Shown here one piece after another: positions 18,739 to 27,401 of a stretch of DNA of 64,000 bases. Numbering within the stretch: the stretch's first letter is position 1; each line of letters begins with the position of its first letter. The position numbers and the translations under genes were made by a program. Source of the DNA: Neisseria weaveri. GTDB taxonomy: Bacteria; Pseudomonadota; Gammaproteobacteria; Burkholderiales; Neisseriaceae. Under the pieces are notes generated by a model. It did not search any database and was not told the DNA's origin. It saw only the letters and a program-made list of their open reading frames with translations. The DNA lies in the NCBI RefSeq assembly GCF_900638685.1, contig NZ_LR134533.1, positions 1,364,001 through 1,428,000 on the forward strand, in the 5' to 3' direction.

Positions 18739-20022
18739 TTATACGAGGATTCCGCTCAGGTTCAATACAAACACGATGGCAAAACCCACCAGATAAACAA
18801 AGCCGAGCATGGCAAGAAAATTCATGCCGCCTGAAACAGCGTGCTTGTCGCTGTTTTTTACCAAACGGTAGTTTAGCCAGGCAAACACGGGCGCGGTCAG
18901 GAATGCGGAAATCATGGCGAATTTCAGCATTTCACCTAAGGCGCTGTTAAACCATAAAATCACGGCCATGCCTGAAAAAGCCGGCCAGCATGTCCACAAT
19001 CCGACCATGCGCATATTCAGTTTCGGCTGTTTCAGCATTACACGCAGCGCTTCGGCGTTGACCCGTCCGTAGCCGTCGACCACGGTAATGGTTGTGCCGA
19101 ACATGCAGGCAAAGGCGATAAAGGCAACCAGTAGTCTCGACCAATCGCCGATGGTGGAGGCATACATATTAATCAGTTGGCCGATATAAGCACCGCCTGC
19201 CAATTTCACTTCTTCGCCGTTGCCGTATTGCACCAGTGCGCCCAAAGCCAGAAAAATAATGGCCAATACCGCCGAAACGATATAGCCGACATGGAAATCC
19301 CACATGGCATCACGGTAGTTGGCCGGATCCAGTTTCTGTTTGGCGGTAACCCACATCGAGTTGATGGCGGTAACTTCCAACGGTGCAGGCATCCAACCCA
19401 TTAAGGCGACAATAAAGGCAAAAGAAGCCATGTTCCACGGGGAGGGCTCGATAAAATCCGGAACCTTCTGCGCGCCTTGTCCGGCGGCAATGATAACGGC
19501 GGCAAGGGTGGCCAGCGTCAGACTGAACATGATGGCTTTGGTGACTTTGTCCAATACGCGGTAGTGTCCCAGAAGTACAATCAACAGTGTCGCTGCCATT
19601 ACACTGCCTGCCAACAGGTTGACAGGCAAATCGGCGGCAGGAAAAGCCATTTTGAGAATCACGGCGGTAATCAGTGCCAATGCTCCGGAGCTGATGGTGG
19701 AGGAAGCGATGTTGAGCGCGAAGAACACCCATAAATAGATACGGCTGCGTTCGGCATAACCTTCCACCAGCGTTTTGCCGGAGTCTAACGTGTAATGCAC
19801 GCCGAAACGGAAAAACGGGTATTTCAGCAGGTTGGCCAAAATGATGATAATAGCGAGCTGCCAGCCGTATAACGCGCCGGCTTGGGTTGAGGCAATCAGA
19901 TGGGAGCCGCCGACTGCTGCCGAAGACAGCAGAATGCCCGGTCCCAAGGCGTGCAGCTTGCTTTGCCAGGTAGATACGGGGGAAACGGAATCCAGTGTCG
20001 GTTTTTCTGAAGGGGTTTGCAT
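18739..20022 (-). CDS. Nramp-family transporter lacking the usual metal-site motifs
   Basis: A 427-residue integral membrane protein with about 11 hydrophobic segments and the Nramp fold: TM1 region GPGILLSSAAVGGSHL with the following QAG, then GWQLAIIIILANL. In classical MntH/Nramp the TM1 motif is DPGN and TM6 carries MPH. Aligning on QAG, this protein has GGSH in place of DPGN and GWMPAP in TM6, so the key metal-binding Asp and the TM6 His are missing. It belongs to the Nramp superfamily but probably carries another substrate, or binds it differently. Terminated by the 14-base hairpin downstream. Confidence 0.85.
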   Translation of the reverse strand: MQTPSEKPTLDSVSPVSTWQSKLHALGPGILLSSAAVGGSHLIASTQAGALYGWQLAIIIILANLLKYPFFRFGVHYTLDSGKTLVEGYAERSRIYLWVFFALNIASSTISSGALALITAVILKMAFPAADLPVNLLAGSVMAATLLIVLLGHYRVLDKVTKAIMFSLTLATLAAVIIAAGQGAQKVPDFIEPSPWNMASFAFIVALMGWMPAPLEVTAINSMWVTAKQKLDPANYRDAMWDFHVGYIVSAVLAIIFLALGALVQYGNGEEVKLAGGAYIGQLINMYASTIGDWSRLLVAFIAFACMFGTTITVVDGYGRVNAEALRVMLKQPKLNMRMVGLWTCWPAFSGMAVILWFNSALGEMLKFAMISAFLTAPVFAWLNYRLVKNSDKHAVSGGMNFLAMLGFVYLVGFAIVFVLNLSGILV

Positions 20023-20243
20023 AGCGTTTTATCCTGATAAGGCTTAATCGGATGGTGTCTGTTATTTTTCAGACGGCCTCTGAAGCAGAGACGGAATCTT
20101 ATCTTAAAAATTAAAAAATTATTTCGTTATGAATGAAATAATCATATTTAATTTTCTAATTATTTAAACTAAAAATTTGTATTTTTATTGTTTTTGAAAT
20201 TAAATTTCATTATTTAATGTCGAAAAGCCGATGTATCGCTTTC

Positions 20244-20272
20244 TTGCCACTGTCGCAACAAGGCTATAAGAT
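20244..20272 (+). promoter_or_regulatory. Candidate pdxA promoter
   Basis: TTGCCA at 20244-20249, 17-base spacer, TAAGAT at 20267-20272, 35 bases before the pdxA start. It lies at the right end of an AT-rich 285-base intergenic region shared with the divergent Nramp-like gene. Assigned by eye only. Confidence 0.45.
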
Positions 20273-20307
20273 AGCCCTTTCTCGCAAAAAAAAGCAGGAT
20301 CAATCTT

Positions 20308-21285
20308 ATGAAACAGGCTGTATTGGCCGTAACCAGCGGCGAGCCGGCGGGCATCGGGCCGGATATTTGTTTGGACTTGGCTTTAACCGATTTGCCGTGC
20401 CGCTGTGTCGTATTGGGAGATAAGGCATTATTCAAGCAGCGTGCGGAGCAGTTGGGTAAACCCGTCCGCATCCGTGAATACGCCGACCAAGCACCGGAGC
20501 AGGGCTGCTTGGATGTTGTGCATATTCCGCTGGCGGAAGCGTGTGAGGCAGGCCGTCTGAATGTGAACAATGCGGCGTATGTGTTGAAGTTGCTGGATAC
20601 CGCATACGACGGCATACAGTCCGGCCGGTTTTCAGGCATGGTTACCGCGCCTCTGCATAAAGGCATCATCAACGATATGGGCTTGGCGTTTAGCGGCCAT
20701 ACCGAATATTTGGCGGAGAAAAGCCGGACGCCGCAAGTAGTGATGATGTTGGCCGGCGGCGGTATGCGGGTGGCGTTGGCGACGACCCATCTGCCTTTGC
20801 GCGATGTGGCCGATACCATAACCGTGCCTTTGCTGTGTTCGGTAACCGAGATTCTGTATCGCGACCTGCAAACCAAATTCGGTATTGCCGCTCCGCGGAT
20901 TCTGGTGGCGGGCTTGAATCCCCATGCCGGAGAAGGCGGCCATCTCGGTCGGGAAGAAATCGAAGTAGTGATTCCGGCTTTGGATTTGTTGCGTGAAAAG
21001 GGTTGGGATATCAGAGGGCCTTATCCTGCGGATACTCTGTTTCAGCCTTTTATGTTGGAAGGTGCGGATGCCGTGCTGGCGATGTATCACGATCAGGGCT
21101 TGCCCGTATTGAAGTATGCCGGTTTCGGCGAGGGCGTGAATATTACTTTGGGCTTGCCGTTTGTGCGTACTTCGGTTGATCACGGGACGGCTTTAGATCT
21201 GGCCGGAAGCGGTAATGCGGATTCGGGCAGCCTGATTGCCGCGGTGGAGGCGGCATATCAAATGGCCGTAGGCGGGAATAAATAA
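20308..21285 (+). CDS. pdxA: 4-hydroxythreonine-4-phosphate dehydrogenase
   Basis: PdxA (325 aa) catalyses the NAD-dependent oxidation step of the DXP-dependent vitamin B6 pathway. Motifs: SGEPAGIGPDICLDLAL near the start, and the metal-ligand histidines in SGHTEYLAEKS, LNPHAGEGGHLGREE and MYHDQGLPVLKYAGFG. Normal length. A DUS inside the gene is read as AGRLN around residue 82. Confidence 0.96.
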   Translation: MKQAVLAVTSGEPAGIGPDICLDLALTDLPCRCVVLGDKALFKQRAEQLGKPVRIREYADQAPEQGCLDVVHIPLAEACEAGRLNVNNAAYVLKLLDTAYDGIQSGRFSGMVTAPLHKGIINDMGLAFSGHTEYLAEKSRTPQVVMMLAGGGMRVALATTHLPLRDVADTITVPLLCSVTEILYRDLQTKFGIAAPRILVAGLNPHAGEGGHLGREEIEVVIPALDLLREKGWDIRGPYPADTLFQPFMLEGADAVLAMYHDQGLPVLKYAGFGEGVNITLGLPFVRTSVDHGTALDLAGSGNADSGSLIAAVEAAYQMAVGGNK

Positions 21286-21571
21286 GTTTTTGATTATTTT
21301 TGAAACTTAGCAGCCTGTTTTAGGGTCTTACCTTTATTAATGACTGGATTTTGTTTAGGGGTTCCGCCGCGGTTTCGGATAAGCGTCGGAAAGGAAACAG
21401 AATCCGTATCATTAATATTGATAAGAGTGTGGTATTTCAGGCAGACGGCTTTGAAATAGCGGGTGTAAAAACTGGCCTTTCAGGAAAATCATGTTATTAT
21501 GCCGACACTTTTTAGAGGTAGTGATACAAGTTCCCAATAATACTTAAGTTTACGAGCGGAAGATAATAACT

Positions 21572-21988
21572 ATGGCAAAGTTGACGGAAAAAGACATTCT
21601 GAATTGGAACGGTCCTGAAGAGGATTATATGAACGAAGACCAATTGGCCTTCTTCAGAGAACTGTTGGTCAATCTGCAAAACGAATTGATCGAGAATGCC
21701 TCTATTACTACAGGCCACCTGCAGGAACATGAATCGGCTCCCGATCCGGCAGACCGTGCTACCCAAGAAGAGGAATATGCTCTGGAGTTGCGTACTCGCG
21801 ACCGTGAAAGAAAGCTCTTGGTCAAAGTTCAGGCGGCCATCCGCAAGATTGACGAGGGTGATTACGGTTATTGTCTGGATACCGGCGAGCCTATCGGCTT
21901 GAAACGCCTGCTGGCGCGTCCGACTGCGACTTTGTCGGTAGAAGCGCAAGAGCGCCGGGAACACTTGAAGAAACAGTTTGCCGATTAA
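21572..21988 (+). CDS. dksA: RNA polymerase-binding transcription factor DksA, cysteine-poor
   Basis: DksA (138 aa) binds the secondary channel of RNA polymerase and acts with ppGpp in the stringent response. The coiled coil carries the tip Asp residues in SAPDPADRATQEEE. The C-terminal globular domain reads YGYCLDTGEPIGLKRLLARP and then LSVEAQERRE, so only the first of the four zinc cysteines remains (C, then T, S and A). Such DksA proteins do not need zinc, like DksA2 of Pseudomonas. A terminator lies 35 bases downstream. Confidence 0.95.
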   Translation: MAKLTEKDILNWNGPEEDYMNEDQLAFFRELLVNLQNELIENASITTGHLQEHESAPDPADRATQEEEYALELRTRDRERKLLVKVQAAIRKIDEGDYGYCLDTGEPIGLKRLLARPTATLSVEAQERREHLKKQFAD

Positions 21989-22022
21989 TGCGAAACGGTT
22001 AAACGCATTAACGATACTGATA

Positions 22023-22063
22023 AAAACAGCCGGGGAAAGGATTCGTTCTGCCACGGCTGTTTT
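22023..22063 (+). terminator. Terminator after dksA
   Basis: Stem AAAACAGCCG (22023-22032) / CGGCTGTTTT (22054-22063) with a 21-base loop, running into TTTTG. Not DUS-derived. Confidence 0.75.
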
Positions 22064-22210
22064 GTATGTTGCCGTGTTTGCACGGGTTAAATTGAAGTTT
22101 ACACATTTTAACCCTTACCTAATTTTTTAATAATTTTTCGTCTTTACAATGGCATTCATCGGTAAAGCAAGACAGATACTTTATCCCAACAAAAAAGATA
22201 GGAAGAAAAT

Positions 22211-22714
22211 ATGAAAAAAGCATTTCACGCATTGGCAATGGTTGCTGCATTGGCAGGTATGTCTGCAACGGTATCGGCAAAATCCGATTTGTATAATGTT
22301 CCCAATGTGGCGGTAAAACCCGTTCAGGCCATTGAAGCGGCAAAAAAACAATTCGGCGGGTATGCGACCAATTTGGATCTGAAAAACAAATACGGTTCGG
22401 TGGTATATAAAATCGAATTGCGCAACGGCAACCAAGAACACGATGTGGTGATTGACGCGCAAAGCGGAAAAGTATTGAGCCACCGCGTTGAGAATGAATG
22501 GAAACCGGCCCGCAGCCACAAAATCAGCATGGAAAAAGCCATCAACATTGCGGCAGCGAAAGTACTCGGACAAGTGTTTGATGCCGATTTGGATAACGAC
22601 TACGGCCGCGGACGTTATGAAGTGAAAATTCTTTCTACCGACAATGTGCCTCATAAAGTCGTAGTGGATTCGGACAGCGGCGAAATTATCTTCAGTGGCG
22701 TCGATTACGATTAA
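22211..22714 (+). CDS. Exported PepSY-domain protein
   Basis: A 167-residue periplasmic protein with a signal peptide (cleavage likely after VSA, about residue 23). The mature part holds two PepSY-type repeats: IEAAKKQFGGYATNLDL...VIDAQSGKVLSH and MEKAINIAAAKVLG...VVDSDSGEIIF. PepSY domains are thought to modulate proteases or sensor kinases in the periplasm. It sits directly upstream of a response regulator and sensor kinase on the same strand, a frequent pairing in which the PepSY protein is a target or accessory of the system. Exact role unknown. Confidence 0.85.
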   Translation: MKKAFHALAMVAALAGMSATVSAKSDLYNVPNVAVKPVQAIEAAKKQFGGYATNLDLKNKYGSVVYKIELRNGNQEHDVVIDAQSGKVLSHRVENEWKPARSHKISMEKAINIAAAKVLGQVFDADLDNDYGRGRYEVKILSTDNVPHKVVVDSDSGEIIFSGVDYD

Positions 22715-22728
22715 TTTTGAGTACAATG

Positions 22729-22755
22729 GCCGTCTGAACATTGCGTCAGGCGGCT
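22729..22755 (+). terminator. Degenerate DUS hairpin after the PepSY gene
   Basis: GCCGTCTGAA faces TCAGGCGGC (one mismatch to a perfect inverted copy), followed by a run of T. It may reduce read-through from the PepSY gene into the two-component genes. Confidence 0.65.
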
Positions 22756-22826
22756 TTTTTGTGTGGGAACCGTATCTGCGGTTTGATTGGTACGGTCGAT
22801 TATTGTGAATGGGAAGCGGAGGGTAT

Positions 22827-23498
22827 ATGCGTTTGCTGTTGGTAGAAGACGACAATATGATCGGTGAGGCGGTGTCGGGCAGTTTGAAAGATGCACGTTA
22901 TACCGTAGATTGGGTTCGTGACGGTAAAACAGCATTGACTTCGCTGTCTGCACAGGCTTACGACGTGGTTTTGCTGGATTTGGGCTTGCCGCAGAAAGAC
23001 GGCTTACAGGTGTTGTCGGAAATACGTTCCGGCGGTTTGGATGTGCCGGTGTTGATTTTGACTGCGCGTGATGATTTGGACAGCCGTCTGAAAGGCTTGG
23101 ACAGCGGGGCGGATGACTATATTATCAAGCCCTTCGATATGTCGGAGGTGTTGGCGCGTATCCGCGTGGTCATTCGCAGAACGGGCGGCAGCGCCGTAAA
23201 TGTTTTGGATAACGGTGTGTTGCAGCTCGATCCGGCCAATTATCATGTGAAGCGTTTGGATACGGGGGAAACTTTCTTCCTTTCTAACCGCGAGTTTGCC
23301 ATTTTGCAGGCATTGATGCAGTATCCGGGAAAAATTTTTTCCCGCTCCGAATTGGAAGACAAGGTGTATGCCTGGGGTGAAGAGCCTGAAAGCAATGCGG
23401 TGGATTATCTGATTCATGCCCTGCGTAAAAAATTGGGACACAATTGCATTAAAAATGTGCGCGGCGCGGGATGGTTGGTGTCCAAGCGCGAGGGTTGA
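22827..23498 (+). CDS. OmpR/PhoB-family response regulator (QseB/PmrA-like)
   Basis: A 223-residue two-domain regulator. The receiver domain has the acidic pair (VEDD), the phospho-acceptor Asp in VVLLDLGLPQKDG near residue 51, and the Lys in YIIKPFD. The C-terminal winged helix ends with the DNA-contact region (VDYLIHALRKKLG, then VRGAGWLV). GGAGGG ahead of ATG 22827 supports this start over the in-frame ATG at 22809. The sensor kinase follows. Confidence 0.93.
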   Translation: MRLLLVEDDNMIGEAVSGSLKDARYTVDWVRDGKTALTSLSAQAYDVVLLDLGLPQKDGLQVLSEIRSGGLDVPVLILTARDDLDSRLKGLDSGADDYIIKPFDMSEVLARIRVVIRRTGGSAVNVLDNGVLQLDPANYHVKRLDTGETFFLSNREFAILQALMQYPGKIFSRSELEDKVYAWGEEPESNAVDYLIHALRKKLGHNCIKNVRGAGWLVSKREG

Positions 23499-23589
23499 AG
23501 GGGCTTTAAATTTTCAGACGGCCTCCTGACGGTATGCGGGGGTGTGGGAGATTAATGTGTTTGTAATTGGTTTGGGTTAGGGGAAATAT

Positions 23590-24894
23590 TTGGCAGCGAT
23601 ATTCAGCAGGCCGTCTATCCAGCGGCGTTTGGCATTATTGTTTACGTTGATTTTCCTGTTTACCGCAGTGGTTGCGGGGGCGGTGTCGTTTTATACCGTT
23701 TTTAAAGAAGTTCAGGAATTTCAAGATGATTTGCTGCGTCAAACCGCATTGTTGATCGACAAACCCGGTCGTGCGGGCTATGCCGATATCGACAGCGATG
23801 TGCAGATTTATATCCAACCTTTGGACGAAAGCGGCAAGTTTGCTTTGTCTCAATCTGCGGCCGACGGCTTTCACGACATTGCCGACCGCAAGCAGGACGA
23901 CTCCTACCGCGCTTATGTACACACTTATGAAGACGGCAGCCGTTATGCGTTTATTCAGGAAACGGATTTCCGTGACGACATGGCGGCCGACAGCGCGTTG
24001 GTTGCCGTGTTGCCTTTATTGCTGCTGGTACCGATATCAGTGCTGCTGATGGTTTGGGTTGTTTGGCGCACGTTGGCACCGGTCAAACAGCTTTCAAAAG
24101 AAATGGAAGGACGGAACGAATCGGATTTATCGCCGTTGCCGATTGAACGGATTCCGGCCGAAATTTACGGTTTTGCCGGTGCGATTAACCGTTTGCTGGG
24201 GCGCGTAGGTGAAAATGTGCGCGAACAGCAGCGGTTTATCGCCGACGCGGCGCACGAACTGCGCTCGCCGATGACGGCGTTTTCTTTACAGGCCGAGCGT
24301 TTGGCTTCGCGGGAATTGCCGCCTGAAACGGCCGAGCTGGTGGCGGATCTGCGCGACGGTATCCGCCGCAACCGCCGTTTGTTGGATCAGTTGTTGTCGA
24401 TGGCCAGAGTCAAAGCCGAAGAAGAGCACCCGTTTCAGGAAATCGATGTGGCAAGGCTGTATCAGAATGTTTTGCAGGATCTGTATCCTTTGGCGGATGC
24501 CAAGCAGCTGGATGTGGGTGTGGACGGCGAGGTTTCGGATTGCGCTTGCGTTTATGCCGGAGAGGCGGATATGTACACTCTGGTGAAAACGCTGTTGGAA
24601 AATGCCATCCGTTATACGCCGGAGGGCGGACAGATTGATTTGCGTGCCCGTGCGGCCAACGGCATGTGTATACTTGAAATCGAAGACAGCGGCTGCGGTA
24701 TACCGTTGTCGGAGCGTAAGCGCGTGTTTGATCCGTTTTACCGCATTTTGGGCAGTGATGTGGAAGGCAGCGGCTTGGGTTTGCCGATTGCGAAAACCGT
24801 GGCCGAGCGTTATGGAGGCAGTATCAGTTTGGCGGATTCCGACAAATTTCCCAGCGGCTTGAAAGTGTCGGTTATGCTGCCCTTGAAAAGATAA
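23590..24894 (+). CDS. Sensor histidine kinase (QseC/PmrB-like)
   Basis: A 434-residue inner-membrane kinase: TM1 around 14-34, a periplasmic domain of about 100 residues, TM2 around 140-160, then HAMP. The H-box is AHELRSPMTAF (phospho-His near residue 220), with N-box NAIRYTPEG, then DSGCGIPL and GSGLGLPIA. The start is TTG at 23590 after AGGGGAAAT; no ATG lies before TM1. It partners the response regulator just upstream, and a terminator follows at 24926. The ligand is unknown. Confidence 0.92.
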   Translation: MAAIFSRPSIQRRLALLFTLIFLFTAVVAGAVSFYTVFKEVQEFQDDLLRQTALLIDKPGRAGYADIDSDVQIYIQPLDESGKFALSQSAADGFHDIADRKQDDSYRAYVHTYEDGSRYAFIQETDFRDDMAADSALVAVLPLLLLVPISVLLMVWVVWRTLAPVKQLSKEMEGRNESDLSPLPIERIPAEIYGFAGAINRLLGRVGENVREQQRFIADAAHELRSPMTAFSLQAERLASRELPPETAELVADLRDGIRRNRRLLDQLLSMARVKAEEEHPFQEIDVARLYQNVLQDLYPLADAKQLDVGVDGEVSDCACVYAGEADMYTLVKTLLENAIRYTPEGGQIDLRARAANGMCILEIEDSGCGIPLSERKRVFDPFYRILGSDVEGSGLGLPIAKTVAERYGGSISLADSDKFPSGLKVSVMLPLKR

Positions 24895-24925
24895 GGTTTG
24901 AGGCCGTCTGAAAAAAATCAAACGT

Positions 24926-24958
24926 AAGGCTGTGGCTTGAAAGGCAACAGCCTTTTTT
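24926..24958 (+). terminator. Terminator of the two-component operon
   Basis: Stem AAGGCTGT (24926-24933) / ACAGCCTT (24947-24954) followed by TTTT. A single DUS lies just upstream. Confidence 0.7.
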
Positions 24959-25074
24959 GCTGGATGCCGATATAATGAATGCGCCGTATCCGAATGTTTT
25001 ACGGCAAACCGGGCCAGAGTTTCCCGAACGGTTTGCAGAGATAGGGCGAAATCAGTTTTGGCAACGGAGGAACT

Positions 25075-26394
25075 ATGGATATTCTCACCCGCCTGCAAAA
25101 CCTGCCTGCCGGTAAATTTCATTACCGCTTGCTGGTGTTGATCGGTTTGGGCTGGCTGTTTGATGCAATGGATACCGGCATGGTGTCGTTTGTTTTGGCG
25201 ACGCTGGGCAAAGAGTGGGCGCTGACGCCGTCTGAATTGGGGTGGATTGTCAGCATCGGTTTTATCGGTATGGCTTTGGGTGCGGTCAGCAGCGGTTGGG
25301 CGGCCGACCGCTTCGGGCGCAGGAATGTGTTTGTCGGCACGATGGTGCTGTACAGCGTGGCCACCGGCCTGTGCGCTTTGTCTTGGGACTTGGCCAGCCT
25401 GCTGTCTTTCCGCTTTTGGGTCGGGTTCGGCTTGGGCGGACAATTGCCGGTGGCGGTATCTTTGGTGAGCGAATATGCACCGCCCAAAGTGCGGGGGCGG
25501 TTTATCGTGTTGCTGGAAAGCTTTTGGGGATTGGGTTGGCTGGCTGCGGCTTTGGCGTCTTATTTCGTCATTCCGCAATACGGTTGGCACAGTGCGTTTC
25601 TGATTGGTGCTCTGCCGGTGTTTTATGCGTTTTGGGTTTGGAAGAAACTGCCGGAGTCCGTACCTTATCTGTTGAACAAAGGCCGTATTCAAGAAGCGCA
25701 CGAGTTGGTTTGCCGTTTGGAAGCCGAAGCCGGGCTGCCTGTTGTTCAGACGGCCTCTGTGGCTGAAAAAGCCGTTGCCGAGCCGGTGCGTTTCGCGCAG
25801 TTGTGGCAGCCGCCGTTTGCCAAGCGGACGTTGATGTTGTGGTTGATTTGGTTCGGTATCGTGTTTTCGTATTACGGGATTTTCACTTGGCTGCCGAAGT
25901 TGCTGGTGGAGCAGGGTTATACGGTGGTGAAAACCTTTGAATATGTGCTGGTAATGATTTTGGCGCAGCTGCCCGGCTATTTTGCGGCGGCGGTGCTGGT
26001 GGAGAAAATCGGGCGCAAGGCCACTTTGGCAGGGTTCTTGTTTGCGTGTGCGGTATGTGCCTATTTCTTCGGTCAAAGCGATACCGCTGTTGCCATTATG
26101 TTGTGGGGCAGTTTGATGTCGTTTTTCAATTTGGGCGCATGGGGCGTGCTTTATACCTATACGCCCGAACTGTATCCAGTCCGTTTCCGTGCATTCGGCT
26201 CGGGCTGGGCCGGCGCGGTCGGCCGAGTCGGCGGTATTGTGGCTCCGTTGGCGGTGGCGGCGATGGTTGGCGGCGAAGGCGGATTCGGTCGCATTTTCAT
26301 TATGTTTACTGCCGTATTGATGGCGGTAGTTGCGGTGATTGCGGTGTTGGGCGAAGAAACCAAAGGGCGGACGCTCGAAGAGATAAATAGTTAA
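25075..26394 (+). CDS. MFS transporter, metabolite:proton symporter type
   Basis: A 439-residue transporter with 12 predicted membrane segments. The MFS loop 2-3 motif reads GWAADRFGRRNVF, with LPESVPYLLNKGR in the central loop and EETKGRTLEEIN at the C-terminus, typical of the aromatic-acid/sugar symporter branches. The substrate is not evident. GGAGG precedes the ATG. An internal DUS gives the residues VQTAS around position 223. A terminator lies at 26415-26443. Confidence 0.88.
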   Translation: MDILTRLQNLPAGKFHYRLLVLIGLGWLFDAMDTGMVSFVLATLGKEWALTPSELGWIVSIGFIGMALGAVSSGWAADRFGRRNVFVGTMVLYSVATGLCALSWDLASLLSFRFWVGFGLGGQLPVAVSLVSEYAPPKVRGRFIVLLESFWGLGWLAAALASYFVIPQYGWHSAFLIGALPVFYAFWVWKKLPESVPYLLNKGRIQEAHELVCRLEAEAGLPVVQTASVAEKAVAEPVRFAQLWQPPFAKRTLMLWLIWFGIVFSYYGIFTWLPKLLVEQGYTVVKTFEYVLVMILAQLPGYFAAAVLVEKIGRKATLAGFLFACAVCAYFFGQSDTAVAIMLWGSLMSFFNLGAWGVLYTYTPELYPVRFRAFGSGWAGAVGRVGGIVAPLAVAAMVGGEGGFGRIFIMFTAVLMAVVAVIAVLGEETKGRTLEEINS

Positions 26395-26414
26395 AGTTAA
26401 AATAGTTTCAGACG

Positions 26415-26443
26415 GCCTGTGTTAAAATGCACAGGCTTTTTTT
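26415..26443 (+). terminator. Terminator after the MFS gene
   Basis: Stem GCCTGTG / CACAGGC with an 8-base loop, followed by seven T. The left arm is the end of a DUS (TTCAGACGGCCT), so the uptake sequence and the terminator share bases. Confidence 0.8.
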
Positions 26444-26489
26444 ACGGCTTTTGAGGCCGTCTGAATCATTTTTTCACCTGTCAATAATT

Positions 26490-27401
26490 ATGAATCCATC
26501 TATTCAAAACGCATTACAACAGCTCAATACGCTGATTTTGGGAAAAGAAGATACGCTGAAAAAACTGTTTGCCTGTGTACTGGCGGGCGGCCATGTTTTG
26601 CTGGAAGACGTACCCGGTGTGGGAAAAACTACGTTGGCAACGGGCTTGTCCGCCGTGTTGGGTTTGGACTACCGCCGTGTTCAGTTTACCAGCGATATGC
26701 TGCCGTCCGACTTGTTGGGGGTGAATGTGTACCGTCCGAATGACGGCCAATTTGTGTTTCACCCCGGCCCCCTGTTCCATCATTTTCTCTTGGCAGACGA
26801 AGTTAACCGCGCTTCGCCGAAACTGCAGTCGGCTTTATTGGAAGCGATGGAGGAAAAGCAGGTTTCGGTAGACGGTACGACTTACGCCCTGCCGCATCCT
26901 TTTATCGTTGCCGCTACGCAAAATCCGATTGGCCAATCGGGTACTTTCCCTTTGCCCGAATCGCAGCTCGACCGCTTTATGATGCGTTTGAGCTTGGGTT
27001 ATCCGACCGCAGAAGCGGAAAAAACGCTGTATGCCGGCGGCAGCCGCCGTCAGGTGCTGCCGAAGCTGAAGGCCGTCTGTAATGCTGATCAGCTGCAGCA
27101 ATGGCAGGCGCAGGCTGCGCAGGTGAAGTTTTCGCAAGCCGCCGCCGAATATGTGTACCGCTTGGTGCAGGCAACCCGCCAGCCGGGTTTGTTTGTATTG
27201 GGCTTGAGTCCGCGTGCGGGTTTGGCGGTGGTCGCTGCCGCAAAAGCATGGGCGTTTATGGAGGGCAGGGAATATGTGCTGCCCGACGACATTAAAGCAG
27301 TGTGGGCGGCGGTGGCCAACCATCGCGTCCAGCCTGTTCAGCAGGGTTTGAGCAGCATGCAGATTTTGTCGGATATTCTGAATCATGTGGCCGTTGCGTA
27401 A
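26490..27401 (+). CDS. MoxR-family AAA+ ATPase
   Basis: A 303-residue MoxR ATPase, a chaperone-like class that works with neighbouring DUF58 and vWA-type proteins. Walker A is EDVPGVGKTTLA, Walker B LLADEVNRASPK, and sensor I the ATQNP stretch (VAATQNPIGQSGTFPLPESQ). ATG 26490 matches the family start; an in-frame upstream ATG at 26427 would put a DUS into the protein and is unlikely. The gene overlaps the DUF58 gene by 17 bases. Confidence 0.92.
   Translation: MNPSIQNALQQLNTLILGKEDTLKKLFACVLAGGHVLLEDVPGVGKTTLATGLSAVLGLDYRRVQFTSDMLPSDLLGVNVYRPNDGQFVFHPGPLFHHFLLADEVNRASPKLQSALLEAMEEKQVSVDGTTYALPHPFIVAATQNPIGQSGTFPLPESQLDRFMMRLSLGYPTAEAEKTLYAGGSRRQVLPKLKAVCNADQLQQWQAQAAQVKFSQAAAEYVYRLVQATRQPGLFVLGLSPRAGLAVVAAAKAWAFMEGREYVLPDDIKAVWAAVANHRVQPVQQGLSSMQILSDILNHVAVA

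Noticed and set aside
24286..26076. 596-codon open frame on the minus strand across the sensor kinase and MFS genes
   Set aside because: It is antisense to two well-supported genes, reads as a low-complexity His/Gln/Arg-rich product, and has no family motif. It is a by-product of GC-rich codon use.
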